This document shows positions 47,411-57,169 of a DNA stretch of 64,000 nt, in pieces. The DNA is from Candidatus Phycorickettsia trachydisci (GTDB taxonomy: Bacteria > Pseudomonadota > Alphaproteobacteria > Rickettsiales > Rickettsiaceae): contig NZ_CP027845.1 of the NCBI RefSeq assembly GCF_003015145.1, forward strand, positions 992,001 through 1,056,000, given 5' to 3'. A program made the translations under genes and the position numbers. Below the pieces are notes generated by a model, which saw only the letters and a program-made list of their open reading frames with translations, was not told the origin of the DNA and did not search any database. Position 1 is the stretch's first letter. Each line of letters begins with the position of its first letter.

Positions 47411-48058
47411 ATGGATAAATATGATAAACTCTATTACTATTGTATAAAAGATGATTTGGAAGAATTAAAAGCGCTTTTGCAGCAAGAAACAGACATAGAT
47501 CTAGTTGGTAGAGATGGGATATGCTTTCAAATAGCTCTTAAGCACGGGAATTTTAAGATCCTAATAGCTTTACTGGAATATTTCAAGGCAAATAACAAAA
47601 GTAAAGAATCAGAAGACCAGCTTAAGAAAATATTGATAGAAGAGTTACAAGATCCTGAAATTCCTCATCATATAGAGAACTTGATTAATGATTACATACC
47701 TTTAGCTAGATATAAGGGTAACCTAATATCTTATCAAAATATACTCGCAAGATTTCAAATGATGGCTGATAAAGCTGAAAACACTATTTATTTAGAGCAA
47801 GTTACCCAATTACCCCAACTTCCACCAAATATCTCAGATATACCTCCAACTTACAAGGTATTAGAAACTTTTCACGGCAAATTATTGAAATTGGGTTGTC
47901 AAATACAAGAGTCACTTTGCGCAATAGATGAATCAACAAGGGTATCTCTTGAAAAATTCAAATGGGCTTTAGATGGTTGTCAGTTATATCTTGAACCATT
48001 TATTCAAGATCTAAAAATACAATTAGGCGATTATACTGAAGAGGCAGTTGGACTCTAA
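47411..48058 (+). CDS. Ankyrin-like hypothetical protein
   Basis: 215 residues. The first 60 or so (YYYCIKDDLEELKALLQQ, then DGICFQIALKHGNFKILIAL) resemble one to two ankyrin repeats, though without the TPLH core. The rest is helical with a Pro-rich turn (LPQLPPNISDIPPTYK) and no family I know. It lies eight bases before a nucleotidyltransferase fragment on the same strand. It may be a shortened relative of the ankyrin proteins elsewhere in the window. Confidence 0.6.
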   Translation: MDKYDKLYYYCIKDDLEELKALLQQETDIDLVGRDGICFQIALKHGNFKILIALLEYFKANNKSKESEDQLKKILIEELQDPEIPHHIENLINDYIPLARYKGNLISYQNILARFQMMADKAENTIYLEQVTQLPQLPPNISDIPPTYKVLETFHGKLLKLGCQIQESLCAIDESTRVSLEKFKWALDGCQLYLEPFIQDLKIQLGDYTEEAVGL

Positions 48059-48066
48059 GGCTTCCA

Positions 48067-48258
48067 ATGATCGGTTATAATATTAATAATATTACTACAC
48101 AGAAAAGTGTAACCGAAATACTGAAGTTTTTTGCATCAAGCATTACAAAAATCTTCCAGCAAAAACTTGCGGGTCTATATCTTACTGGTTCTTTAAGTTA
48201 TAATGATTTTGATATATCCAAAAGTGATATAGATCTTTTGGTTGTTTTAATCTATTAA
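48067..48258 (+). pseudogene. Nucleotidyltransferase fragment
   Basis: 63 codons ending just after the nucleotidyltransferase signature LYLTGSLSYNDFDISKSDID, where the Gly-Ser and the two Asp residues of the pol-beta-type fold are present. Relatives such as aminoglycoside adenylyltransferases run to about 260 residues, so more than two thirds is missing. The stop is at once followed by a 20-base tandem repeat, so the break may lie there. It is probably non-functional, though a minimal MNT-type protein cannot be excluded. Confidence 0.6.
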
Positions 48259-48298
48259 AATATTGTATTCGGTGTCGGAATATTGTATTCGATGTCGG
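48259..48298. repeat. Two tandem copies of a 20-base repeat
   Basis: The unit aatattgtattcggtgtcgg (48259-48278) recurs at 48279-48298 with one change (g to a) and is followed by the start of a third partial copy (aatat). It sits directly after the truncated nucleotidyltransferase. Confidence 0.85.
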
Positions 48299-48367
48299 AA
48301 TATCCTATTGGTTCAAAAACTCTTGCCGCAGCATTCTAAAGTTTGTTGTTGATAAAATATCAAATCC

Positions 48368-49234
48368 TTAAGAAATTTTAATACGCTTCATCACAGCTGC
48401 CCTTACGATCTCTTTATTTTTATCACTTAAATTAGCAAGAGGAGGTCTTGTATCTTCTTTGCACATACCTGCTATAGATAAAGCATATTTAATTGCAATA
48501 GGGTTAGTATCAAGCAAAAGAGATTGGTAAAAGTCTGACATATCCATATGAAGCTGGACAGCTTTTGCGGCATCGTTGCTAAACCAAGCGTTTTGTATTT
48601 CAGATATCTCTTTAGGGAATAAGTTAGATGCAACTGAAATAACTCCTTTGCAGCCTTGAGCATTAAATGCAAGAGAGGTGGAATCATCTCCGGCAAAAAA
48701 GCTTAGTCCAGTTTTTCTTGTAAGCCTTAAAGGGCGTTCAAATTCTCTGCTTGCATCTTTAAATGCAACCACTCGCTCTAACTCAGCTAGGTGGCATATT
48801 GTATCATCTGCAAAATCAATACCAGTTCGACTTGGTACGGAATATAAAATTAAAGGCAAATTGACGGCATTATGTATTGCTTTGAAATACTCAACAATAC
48901 CTTCTTGAGGAGGTTTTACGTAAAAGGGGAGCGTAGCTAAAATTGCTTTTGCCCCAGCTTTTTCTGCTATTTTTGAACGTTTAATTGCATTTGTAATCGA
49001 TCCATTTGAACAACCTGCGATTACATTTATTTTTTTATTTGCTTTTACTGCTGCTTGTAGCAAATTTTCATATTCATCATCACTTAATAACACCCCTTCC
49101 CCTGTAGACCCAGCAATGACTATATCTTTAATGCCATTTATAAACTGATGGTCGATTAATCTTTCTAAATTATGAAAATCTATTTTATTTTGTAATAATG
49201 GTGTTACAAGTGCTGTTATAGTGTGATGAAACAT
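48368..49234 (-). CDS. dapA: 4-hydroxy-tetrahydrodipicolinate synthase
   Basis: DapA condenses pyruvate with aspartate semialdehyde, the first step towards diaminopimelate for peptidoglycan and lysine. The TIM-barrel signatures are present: AGSTGEGVLLSDDE, the catalytic Tyr131 in YSVPSRTG, and the Schiff-base Lys159 in VAFKDAS. Length is 288 residues. It is a single gene divergent from the response regulator gene at 49313. Confidence 0.95.
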   Translation of the reverse strand: MFHHTITALVTPLLQNKIDFHNLERLIDHQFINGIKDIVIAGSTGEGVLLSDDEYENLLQAAVKANKKINVIAGCSNGSITNAIKRSKIAEKAGAKAILATLPFYVKPPQEGIVEYFKAIHNAVNLPLILYSVPSRTGIDFADDTICHLAELERVVAFKDASREFERPLRLTRKTGLSFFAGDDSTSLAFNAQGCKGVISVASNLFPKEISEIQNAWFSNDAAKAVQLHMDMSDFYQSLLLDTNPIAIKYALSIAGMCKEDTRPPLANLSDKNKEIVRAAVMKRIKIS

Positions 49235-49312
49235 TTTTAAAATGCAAAAATTTTATTATAGTATTATAATGGCAGGGCTGAAGGATGTCTATTATGCAAA
49301 ATATTATTTTAC

Positions 49313-49975
49313 ATGCAAAAGAAGATACTGGTTGTAGATGATGATGAGCGCATTTTGCAGCTTTTAACAGAATTTCTAAATAAAAATGACTATCTCACAT
49401 CAGGTGCACTAAACGCTCAGGAGGCAAAAAAAATCTTAGAGCAAGAGTCATTTGACCTTCTCATTATAGACGTTATGATGCCTGAGGTAACAGGATTTGA
49501 GCTTACAAGCAGTATCAAAAAACTCCAAAATGTCCCTATTATCTTGCTTACGGCTTTGAATAAAGTAGAAGATAGGATTCAAGGTCTTGAGTCTGGAGCG
49601 GATGATTATGTTAGTAAACCTTTTGACCCAAAGGAATTATTGCTGCGCACAAAAAATTTACTTGACCTTTATTCTAAGCAAAAGCCAGATTCAGAGATAT
49701 TTGTTTTTGGACAAAATTCATACAATTTAATCACGAAAGAATTCTTAAAATCTGGTCAACCTTTGCCTTTAACATCGACGGAGCAAAAATTACTAGATCT
49801 TTTTATATCAAATAAAAATCAAGTTCTTTCTCGAGACGATTTGTCCCAAGTTATGGGAAGTTTGAGTCCCCGCTCAATTGATGTGCAAATTACTCGTCTT
49901 CGTTCCAAAATTCAAGATGGGGAATCAAAATATCTTCAAACCGTAAGGCATTTAGGATACGTATTGCATGTTTAA
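49313..49975 (+). CDS. OmpR-family response regulator
   Basis: 220 residues. An N-terminal receiver domain has the phospho-acceptor Asp53 (IIDVMMPEVTG), the acidic pair at 9-11, and Lys102 (VSKPFDP). A C-terminal winged-helix DNA-binding domain follows (about 125-218, DDLSQVMGSLSPRSIDVQIT, YLQTVRHLGYVL). It overlaps the kinase gene behind it by eight bases, so the two form a pair. The order and sequence fit the OmpR/EnvZ pair of Rickettsiales; the target genes are unknown. Confidence 0.92.
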   Translation: MQKKILVVDDDERILQLLTEFLNKNDYLTSGALNAQEAKKILEQESFDLLIIDVMMPEVTGFELTSSIKKLQNVPIILLTALNKVEDRIQGLESGADDYVSKPFDPKELLLRTKNLLDLYSKQKPDSEIFVFGQNSYNLITKEFLKSGQPLPLTSTEQKLLDLFISNKNQVLSRDDLSQVMGSLSPRSIDVQITRLRSKIQDGESKYLQTVRHLGYVLHV

Positions 49976-51281
49976 GAAGCTTTTGCCGCAATCTTTAGTT
50001 TCCAGGTTCATGTTAATCATCATATTGCCTACAATACTTTTTCAGTGCTTAATTCTTTACATTTTTTATCAAAGACATTGGAATAATGTGGTTCAACGCA
50101 CAAGCTATCTTATTGCAAATAACATTTCTGTTGTAATTGATGTGGCAGAGCAAGGAAAAATGGGTTTAGCAAGGCAAATTGCTACAAGGTATAATATCGT
50201 ATTTGAAAAAACTTATACAGATTATACCAACGTAAACAATAGAATTAAAAAGCAAGAATTCGAGATTCTGTTTGAAGAGTTAAGTAAAAGATTTCCATTT
50301 ATTCGTATAGTTCAAAAAGCTCATACATCGGAAATTTTTATTCGGCAAGGCTTTTTATTTTATCACTTTAGTATTTTAAATAAGCCTTTAGTCAGCTTTA
50401 CCACTGATGTGTTTAAATGGTGGTGGCTGCTTTCTAATTGTTTCGTAGTTATTATTTCGATTTTATTTGCCAGGAATCAAATTAAGTCGATATTGGCCCT
50501 TGCTAAGGCTGCAGATTTGTTTGGTAAGGGACTTAATTTTAAAGAAGATTTTAAGCCTCAAGGAGCAAAAGAAATAAGAGATGCGGGATTTGCTTTTATC
50601 AAAATGAGAAAAAGGATAGAAGATCAAATGAATAAACATACAAAAATGTTAGCTATGATTTCCCATGACCTGAAGACTCCTTTAACCAGACTTAAATTGC
50701 AGATGGAGCTGATGCCAGAGGATGATAAAATGAAAATGATAAAAAGTGACCTAGATGCTATGACTGGAATGATCGAGCATTACTTAAGTTTTGCTAAAGG
50801 TACCATCATTGATCAATTGCATGACGTAAATTTGGTGATTTTTGTTAAGGAATATTTGAAGCATATTGCAACTACCAAGTTGAAAGTCGATTTTGGAAAA
50901 GTTGGAGAAGGTTTGGTGGTGCGTCTTAATACCCAGAGTTTTTGCAGGGTGCTCGATAATATCTTATCAAATAGTGCAAAGTATGCCAAAAAAGCTCTAA
51001 TTTCAATATATCGCAAAAAGGAAATGATTTTTCTTGATATTGAGGATAATGGTCCGGGTGTACAAATCAGAGAAAGGGAGCTTATTTTGCAGCCATTTTA
51101 TAGATCAGATCAGGCAAGAAATCTAAATACTCAAAGCAATGTAGGGTTAGGTCTTGCAATTGCGTATGAAATTATTAAAGAACATAACGGGATTATCGAG
51201 ATACTAAAATCTAGACACCTAAAAGGCTTGCTTGTGAGGGTTACTTTGCCTTGTGTTGAGGTAATGAGTATAAAGAAGTAA
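49968..51281 (+). CDS. EnvZ-like sensor histidine kinase
   Basis: 437 residues. Two membrane helices (about 14-34 and 150-168) flank a periplasmic domain of about 115 residues, followed by a HAMP-like linker (about 170-222). The H-box AMISHDLKTPLTRLKLQ has the phospho-accepting His233; the N-box is VLDNILSNSAKYA, G1 is DIEDNGPGVQ and G2 is NVGLGLAIAYEII. All catalytic boxes are intact. It overlaps the response regulator gene upstream, its likely partner. The stimulus is unknown. Confidence 0.92.
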   Translation: MFKKLLPQSLVSRFMLIIILPTILFQCLILYIFYQRHWNNVVQRTSYLIANNISVVIDVAEQGKMGLARQIATRYNIVFEKTYTDYTNVNNRIKKQEFEILFEELSKRFPFIRIVQKAHTSEIFIRQGFLFYHFSILNKPLVSFTTDVFKWWWLLSNCFVVIISILFARNQIKSILALAKAADLFGKGLNFKEDFKPQGAKEIRDAGFAFIKMRKRIEDQMNKHTKMLAMISHDLKTPLTRLKLQMELMPEDDKMKMIKSDLDAMTGMIEHYLSFAKGTIIDQLHDVNLVIFVKEYLKHIATTKLKVDFGKVGEGLVVRLNTQSFCRVLDNILSNSAKYAKKALISIYRKKEMIFLDIEDNGPGVQIRERELILQPFYRSDQARNLNTQSNVGLGLAIAYEIIKEHNGIIEILKSRHLKGLLVRVTLPCVEVMSIKK

Positions 51282-51284
51282 AGT

Positions 51285-51360
51285 TGGTGAGCCTGCCGGG
51301 ATTCGAACCCGGGACCTATTGATTAAAAGTCAAGCGCTCTACCAGCTGAGCTACAGGCTC
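51285..51360 (-). tRNA. tRNA-Lys (anticodon TTT)
   Basis: A 76-base cloverleaf on the minus strand. The acceptor GAGCCTG pairs with CAGGCTC, the discriminator is A, and CCA is encoded at 51285-51287. The anticodon loop CTTTTAA gives TTT. It starts three bases after the stop of the kinase gene on the other strand. Confidence 0.95.
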
Positions 51361-51473
51361 CTATAGAAAGATTGTAGAAAGTATTCTCTATAAGTACTTG
51401 AGTATGATACTATATTTGTGAAGTAAAAACAAGCTTAAAAGCAAGCAAATAATCTGTAAATTAGATAAAATAT

Positions 51474-51707
51474 ATGAAAGTTAATGATCAAACTATAATA
51501 GATGCAATTCGAAAAAACCTTCCAGATGCGCAGGTGACCCTTAAGGCATTAGATTGCAGTAAGTTAGGTTATTATATTGAAGTCAAGTCAAGTATTTTCA
51601 AAGATAAATCACTAATCGAGCAACATAGAAGCGTCAAAAGTGCCTTATCAAACCTTCTTGATTCAGAAGTTTTGCATGCAGTAACTTTGAAAACTACCAC
51701 TGCTTAA
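51474..51707 (+). CDS. bolA: BolA-family protein
   Basis: BolA-like proteins work with monothiol glutaredoxins in iron-sulfur cluster handling. The 77-residue protein has the short alpha/beta fold of the family (IIDAIRKNLPDAQVTLKALD, and SVKSALSNLLDSEVLHAVTL). The length and the region around HAVTLKT fit the IbaG/BolA3 subgroup. Its stop overlaps the start of the GT4 gene by one base (TAATG), so it heads a translationally coupled run of four genes. Confidence 0.85.
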   Translation: MKVNDQTIIDAIRKNLPDAQVTLKALDCSKLGYYIEVKSSIFKDKSLIEQHRSVKSALSNLLDSEVLHAVTLKTTTA

Positions 51708-52822
51708 TGGCAACCATACTCCAAGTATTGCCTTCCATGGTTTCGGGAGGTGTTGAGAGAGGAGTTATTGATATCGCTAAGTTTTTGGCAAAACAAGGTC
51801 ATAGATCTTTAGTTCTTTCTTCTGGAGGACCTATGACAACTCAATTGGAAGAAGCGGGCATCCAGCATATTACCTTAAATGTTGCTAGTAAAAATCCTTT
51901 AGTAATATGGAAGAACATAGAAGCTATTAGTAATATAATTAGGGACCTTGAAGTTAATATAGTTCATGCTCGCTCAAGAGCGCCAGCATGGAGCTGTTAC
52001 TATGCTTGCCGTAGAGCTAAAGTGAAGTTTGTTACAACAGTTCATGGGGTTTATAATACTAATTTTTTCAAGAATTTTTATAACAGCATCATGACTAAAG
52101 GGGATGAGGTAATTGCCGTATCAAATTGGGTCAAAGATTATCTCACTGGTAACTATGATATATGCGAAGATAAAATTACAGTTATCCACAGAGGAACAGA
52201 TATAGATTATTTTAATCCTCAAAATATTGATCAAAATAAGCTTAAGGCTATGAAAATAGCCTATGGAGTACCTGAGGGAGCGTGCGTACTACTTTTGCCT
52301 GGTCGCTTAACTGAGTGGAAAGGTCATAAAATACTACTGGATGCTTTATCTAAATTAAAAAAAGAATCTTTTTATTGTTTAATAGTTGGAGATAAAAATA
52401 AACGTCCTGATTATGTGGCGGAGCTTCAAAAGAATATAGAACTTTTAAAACTTTCCGTGAAAATTTTTGATACAGAGCAAGATATGGCTCATTTATATGC
52501 GTTGAGCGATATAGTTATATCCCCTTCAACTCGTCCCGAAGCTTTTGGTCGGGTAATTACTGAGGCTCAAAGTATGAGCAAATTAGTTATTGCATCAAAT
52601 ATTGGTGGGGCGGCAGAAACCATTCAAAATGAAGTTAATGGATTTCATTTTTCTTGCGGAAATGCAGGTGACTTATCTGATAAAATTAGTTATGCTCTTA
52701 ACATATTAGGTACAACTAAACATGCTGAAATAATTACTGAAGCAAGGAACTGTGTGTTAAGCAACTACTCTTTGCAAAAAATGCAAGAAAAAACTCTAGA
52801 AATATATCAAAGACTGTTATGA
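51707..52822 (+). CDS. GT4-family glycosyltransferase
   Basis: 371 residues with a GT-B fold. The N-terminal MVSGGVERGVIDIAKFLAKQ segment binds acceptor, and the C-terminal nucleotide-sugar site has LLPGRLTEWKGHKILLDAL and the E-x7-E motif EAFGRVITE. Likely role is in LPS or other glycan assembly on the cytosolic face of the inner membrane; donor and acceptor are unknown. It overlaps the bolA stop by one base and the next gene by four (ATGA), so the reading is coupled. Confidence 0.85.
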   Translation: MATILQVLPSMVSGGVERGVIDIAKFLAKQGHRSLVLSSGGPMTTQLEEAGIQHITLNVASKNPLVIWKNIEAISNIIRDLEVNIVHARSRAPAWSCYYACRRAKVKFVTTVHGVYNTNFFKNFYNSIMTKGDEVIAVSNWVKDYLTGNYDICEDKITVIHRGTDIDYFNPQNIDQNKLKAMKIAYGVPEGACVLLLPGRLTEWKGHKILLDALSKLKKESFYCLIVGDKNKRPDYVAELQKNIELLKLSVKIFDTEQDMAHLYALSDIVISPSTRPEAFGRVITEAQSMSKLVIASNIGGAAETIQNEVNGFHFSCGNAGDLSDKISYALNILGTTKHAEIITEARNCVLSNYSLQKMQEKTLEIYQRLL

Positions 52823-53610
52823 ATAACCCTATTTCGGCTTTTATCATAGTTAAGAATGGAGAAAAACTTATTGGACATACAATAAACAGTATCAAGAATA
52901 TTGTGGATGAAATTATTGTTATTGATAGTGGTAGCACTGATAATACGGTTCAAGTTGCAAAAGATTTAGGCGCAAATGTAGTTTTTAAAGAGTGGCCAGG
53001 GTATACCCAGCAGAAAATATTTGGAGAGAGCTTATGCAAGCATCAATGGATACTGAATTTAGACGCAGATGAAGCTCTTTCTCCCGAGTTGCAAGATGAA
53101 ATTAACTATATTTTTCAGTCAGCAAGTCAGGATAAGTATAAAGGTTATAAGATGCATGTCACTATTTTGCTGCCAAATGACCAAAAGCCAAGGTTAGGAG
53201 CTCCTGCCCACTTATTTACGAGGCTATACAACCGCAATTATATTAGCTTTGCAAATACCTCAGACCCAAACACGACTCATGATTCAGCTTTACTTTTGCC
53301 GGGATTAAAAGAAAAAGATAATCTTCTTACACTTGTTTCGCCGGTTTATCACAGATCATTTACAAGCATTAGCGGTTTGCTAACAAAGATCAATTTTTAT
53401 ACAGATGAAGCTGCAAAGACTTTGGCTAAGCAAGGTCGCAGAGTATCTAAATTAAGGATGTATACAGAGTTTTTTCTATGTTTTTTTAAATATTTTTTTA
53501 TAAGGAGATACTGGGTTTTTGGAACATATGGCGTCATTTATTCTTACATGTTCGCTTTTAGCAGGTTTATAAGACTTGCAAAAGTTTATGAATTACAAAA
53601 TTCAAAGTAA
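52819..53610 (+). CDS. GT2-family glycosyltransferase, WaaE/KdtX-like
   Basis: 263 residues with a GT-A fold. The N-terminal SAFIIVKNGEKLIGHTINSI, the DSGSTDNTVQVA motif and the metal-binding NLDADE are those of LPS-core beta-glucosyltransferases of the WaaE/KdtX type. A membrane-associated region is near the C-terminus (FFLCFFKYFFIRRYWVFG). It probably acts on the Kdo-lipid A core made through WaaA. It sits between the GT4 gene (4-base overlap) and dnaE (one base apart). Confidence 0.85.
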   Translation: MNNPISAFIIVKNGEKLIGHTINSIKNIVDEIIVIDSGSTDNTVQVAKDLGANVVFKEWPGYTQQKIFGESLCKHQWILNLDADEALSPELQDEINYIFQSASQDKYKGYKMHVTILLPNDQKPRLGAPAHLFTRLYNRNYISFANTSDPNTTHDSALLLPGLKEKDNLLTLVSPVYHRSFTSISGLLTKINFYTDEAAKTLAKQGRRVSKLRMYTEFFLCFFKYFFIRRYWVFGTYGVIYSYMFAFSRFIRLAKVYELQNSK

Positions 53611-53611
53611 G

Positions 53612-56600
53612 ATGCAGAATTATGTACATCTAAAAGTCCAAAGTTCCTACTCGCTTTTAGAAAGTGCCATCAAGATCAATAAAATAATAGATTTAGCGCT
53701 AAAATTTAATATGCCTGCAGTAGGTCTTACAGATCGTAATAACCTATTTGGCGCCCTTGAGTTCAGTATGGCTGCTATGAAAAAAGGTTTGCAGCCAATT
53801 CAAGGCATAATATTAGATCTTGCATATCATAAATCTGAATTTGCGGAAGTAATAATACTTGCTAAGAATCAAAAGGGGCTTTCTAATTTATTAAAACTTG
53901 CAAGCTACCCATACATCAAAAACGATAGAAAAAAAAAGCTTCATATTACGCTGGATGACCTTAAAGAATGCAGGGAAGGTATTATTGCTATTTCCTCATA
54001 CAAAAAAGGTCTTGTTACCAAACATTTAGGGAGTAATTTTGACTTTGCTAAACAATTTGCAGGCGAGCTAAAGGATATTTTTGGCGATAATTTCTACTTT
54101 GAAGTTACGCGTGATGGCTGGGATAAGACTTGTGAGGTATCGTATTTTGGTTTAGCCGAAAAATTAGAAATACCAGTTGTGGCGACTAATGACGTACTTT
54201 TTGCAGATAGTACTTTGCATAATGTGCACGACATATTGCTTTGCATTGAGCAAGGAACTAAGCAGTATGACCATCTCAGAATTACCTCCAACAGAGAGCA
54301 TTATTTTAAATCACCTCAGCAGATGTTTGAGTTATTTGAAGATGCACCCAGTACAATCGATAATGCTTGGCTTATTGCTCAGCGCTGTAGTAGCTGTTTT
54401 ATGCCCCGCGACATGCATCTTCCAAATTTTGCAACAAACGAAGATGAAGCCCTTAAAGAGCAAGCATACAAGGGATTAGAAAGACGTCTTAAGTTATTGG
54501 ATAAGCTAAGCGGGCCACGTGAGCAGTATTTTAAGCAGCTAGATTATGAGCTTAGCGTCATATGCCAAATGAAGTTTGCTGGATACTTCTTAATTGTATC
54601 TGACTTTATCAGCTGGAGTAAGTCTCAAGGAATTGCAGTAGGGCCAGGACGTGGTTCTGGAGCAGGATCTATTGTTGCATGGAGCTTGCAAATTACAGAT
54701 CTTGATCCACTTAGATTTGGACTAATCTTTGAGCGCTTCTTAAATCCAGAAAGGGTTTCAATGCCTGATTTTGATATCGATTTCTGTCAGGCACGAAGAG
54801 ATGAGGTGATAGATTACGTTATACATAAATATAGTAAAGAGCGCGTAGCGCATATTATCACTTTTGGCAGCATGCAGGCTAAAGGTGTTATTAAAGATGT
54901 TGCAAGGGTGGTGGATGTGCCTTATAAGTATGCTGACTATTTAACAGAGCTTGTACCTTTTAATGCCGTAAATCCCGTTACGCTTTCTCAAGCGATAAAA
55001 GAAGTAGGTGAGTTAAAACGTCTTTACCAAGGAGAAGGATTTTACAACCCTGAAGCTTTAGGATTGCCCCAAGATCCTGAAGAAAGAGAAGATTTTAATA
55101 AGTTGATACAAGAAGTGCTAAACACAGCTCTTGAACTTGAGGGTGTTCATAGGCACGTCTCAACTCATGCAGCAGGTATGGTGATATCGGGTCATGACAT
55201 CATAGAAGCTGTGCCTCTATATATGGATAAGGCATCTAAGTTATATATAGTGCAGTATTCGATGAAATATGCAGAAGCTGCAGGCCTTATTAAATTCGAC
55301 TTCTTAGGTCTTCAAACTCTCACATTAATTTCAAACTGCCTAAAATTGCTCAAAGAAAAAGGTGTTGAAATTGATATTGGAAATATTGCGCTAGATCATC
55401 CAAAAGTCTATGAGATGCTTTCACGGGGCCATACTGTTGGAGTATTTCAGTTTGAAAGTGTGGGTATGAGAGATTCTATAAAAAGACTCAAGCCTGACTG
55501 TATTGATGATTTAATGGCTCTTAGTGCCCTTTATCGTCCTGGTCCAATGGATAATATTCCAACCTACATAGCATGTAAGCACGGTGAGCAAGAGCCATAT
55601 TATCCTCATGAGAAGCTAAAAACTGTTCTGAAGGATACTTATGGTGTAATAATTTATCAAGAGCAAGTGCTTGAAGTCGCAAAAGTCTTGGCGGGATATT
55701 CTTTAGGCAGGGCTGATTTGCTCAGGAGGGCAATGGGTAAAAAGATACGTGCTGAGATGGATGCTCAACAAGAGATGTTTGCTCAAGGGTGCTTAGCTAA
55801 CGGAATTTCTAAAGAAAAGGCAACGGAGATTTTTGCATTAGTTGAAAAATTTGCTGGTTATGGATTTAACAAAGCACATGCTGCTGCTTATGGGGTAATA
55901 TCATATCAAACAGCCTATCTTAAGGCCCTTTATCCTACATACTTCTTTACAGCTGCTTTGAATCTGGATATCCAAGATCACGATAAAATCTTGATATTCG
56001 TAGATGAAGCTAAGAAAAATGGAATCAAAATTACACCTCTTGATGTAAATGTATCCACCGGATATTTTGTGATGGATGGGGAAGATACAATTTTATTTGC
56101 TTTTGGTGCAATTAAGGGAGTAACTCCTTCATTCGGGGATGAGGTGTTTCGTGAAAGAGAGAAGGGGGGTAATTTTACTAGTGTAGTGAATTTTGTTGAA
56201 AGGATGAATTTAACAAACAAAAAATCCTTAGAAAGTCTAATTAAAGCTGGATGTTTTGATAGCCTTCATGATAACCGCAAGCAGCTCGTTGAGAGTATTG
56301 AGAGGCTTATGGCTCATAGCGCTTCTCATCATCAAAATAAATCAACAAATCAGTTAAATCTTTTTGGTGGACCAATTGCGACAGAGATTTTGACCAAAAT
56401 ATCTAAAGATTATAACTTTCTAGAAAGATCTGTCCAGGAATTTTCGGTTCTAGGAAGCTTTATGCGGTTCCACCCCGTAAAGTTTTATGCTCAGCATATT
56501 ATCTGTGCTAACCTTGTTAACTCAAAAGAGCTTCAATTTGTGAAAAATGGTCAGAGCAGGATCAAGATTGCCGCAGCCGTTCAGAAAAAAGATACACGTA

Positions 56601-57022
56601 GCTCTGCAAGGGGTCGTTTTATCAACTTAGTTTTATCAGATCTGCATGGTTTGATAGAGGTTTCCATATTTAATGAAGAAGTGATTAAAGAATATGGTGA
56701 AGCTTTACAAGTGGCATATAGCGGGGTATTTGAGTGTGAGGTTCAAAAGAGTGAGCATTCTATTCGTGCAACCTTAGTATCAGTAGAAAAAATGGATGAT
56801 TTAATGAAAGGTAATTTTTATAACCTAACACTTCGGCTTAAGAATGACCAACTCCAAGAATGCTTATCTTTTCTTGAAGCTAAGAAATCTAAAAGTAAGC
56901 ATAATGCTAAGATTGAGGTAATTATAAATTACAATACGAACTTTTTGGCAACACTAGTGCTGCCACAAATATTTTATTTAGAATCTGCAGATAAGATGCA
57001 CCTGGATAAATATGCTAAATAA
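53612..57022 (+). CDS. dnaE: DNA polymerase III alpha subunit
   Basis: DnaE is the replicative polymerase. From the ATG at 53612 it is 1136 residues; longer frames from 53576 or 53588 overlap the GT2 gene and lack homology. The N-terminal PHP domain (VHLKVQSSYSLLESA, GLTDRNNLFG), the palm with GPGRGSGAGS and PDFDIDFCQARRDEVIDYV (catalytic Asp residues), the RPGPMDNIP region, a C-terminal OB-fold and a tail are in order. All key residues are intact. A fossil of its 3' end lies at 58200-58260. Confidence 0.96.
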   Translation: MQNYVHLKVQSSYSLLESAIKINKIIDLALKFNMPAVGLTDRNNLFGALEFSMAAMKKGLQPIQGIILDLAYHKSEFAEVIILAKNQKGLSNLLKLASYPYIKNDRKKKLHITLDDLKECREGIIAISSYKKGLVTKHLGSNFDFAKQFAGELKDIFGDNFYFEVTRDGWDKTCEVSYFGLAEKLEIPVVATNDVLFADSTLHNVHDILLCIEQGTKQYDHLRITSNREHYFKSPQQMFELFEDAPSTIDNAWLIAQRCSSCFMPRDMHLPNFATNEDEALKEQAYKGLERRLKLLDKLSGPREQYFKQLDYELSVICQMKFAGYFLIVSDFISWSKSQGIAVGPGRGSGAGSIVAWSLQITDLDPLRFGLIFERFLNPERVSMPDFDIDFCQARRDEVIDYVIHKYSKERVAHIITFGSMQAKGVIKDVARVVDVPYKYADYLTELVPFNAVNPVTLSQAIKEVGELKRLYQGEGFYNPEALGLPQDPEEREDFNKLIQEVLNTALELEGVHRHVSTHAAGMVISGHDIIEAVPLYMDKASKLYIVQYSMKYAEAAGLIKFDFLGLQTLTLISNCLKLLKEKGVEIDIGNIALDHPKVYEMLSRGHTVGVFQFESVGMRDSIKRLKPDCIDDLMALSALYRPGPMDNIPTYIACKHGEQEPYYPHEKLKTVLKDTYGVIIYQEQVLEVAKVLAGYSLGRADLLRRAMGKKIRAEMDAQQEMFAQGCLANGISKEKATEIFALVEKFAGYGFNKAHAAAYGVISYQTAYLKALYPTYFFTAALNLDIQDHDKILIFVDEAKKNGIKITPLDVNVSTGYFVMDGEDTILFAFGAIKGVTPSFGDEVFREREKGGNFTSVVNFVERMNLTNKKSLESLIKAGCFDSLHDNRKQLVESIERLMAHSASHHQNKSTNQLNLFGGPIATEILTKISKDYNFLERSVQEFSVLGSFMRFHPVKFYAQHIICANLVNSKELQFVKNGQSRIKIAAAVQKKDTRSSARGRFINLVLSDLHGLIEVSIFNEEVIKEYGEALQVAYSGVFECEVQKSEHSIRATLVSVEKMDDLMKGNFYNLTLRLKNDQLQECLSFLEAKKSKSKHNAKIEVIINYNTNFLATLVLPQIFYLESADKMHLDKYAK

Positions 57023-57169
57023 TTATCTTTTGCTCCGAAAAGAATCTTAAGTTTATTCAGTTTAAGAGTTAAAATCCTATCTTATTATTAACTAAAAAAT
57101 ATATTTTCTTATTGTAATAATATCGTAACTATGTTATTATTGAATAATAATTAATACATAAAAATATAT

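Noticed and set aside
48259-48298. CRISPR-like array
   Set aside because: Only two directly abutting copies with no spacers. No other spaced repeat array is present in the window.
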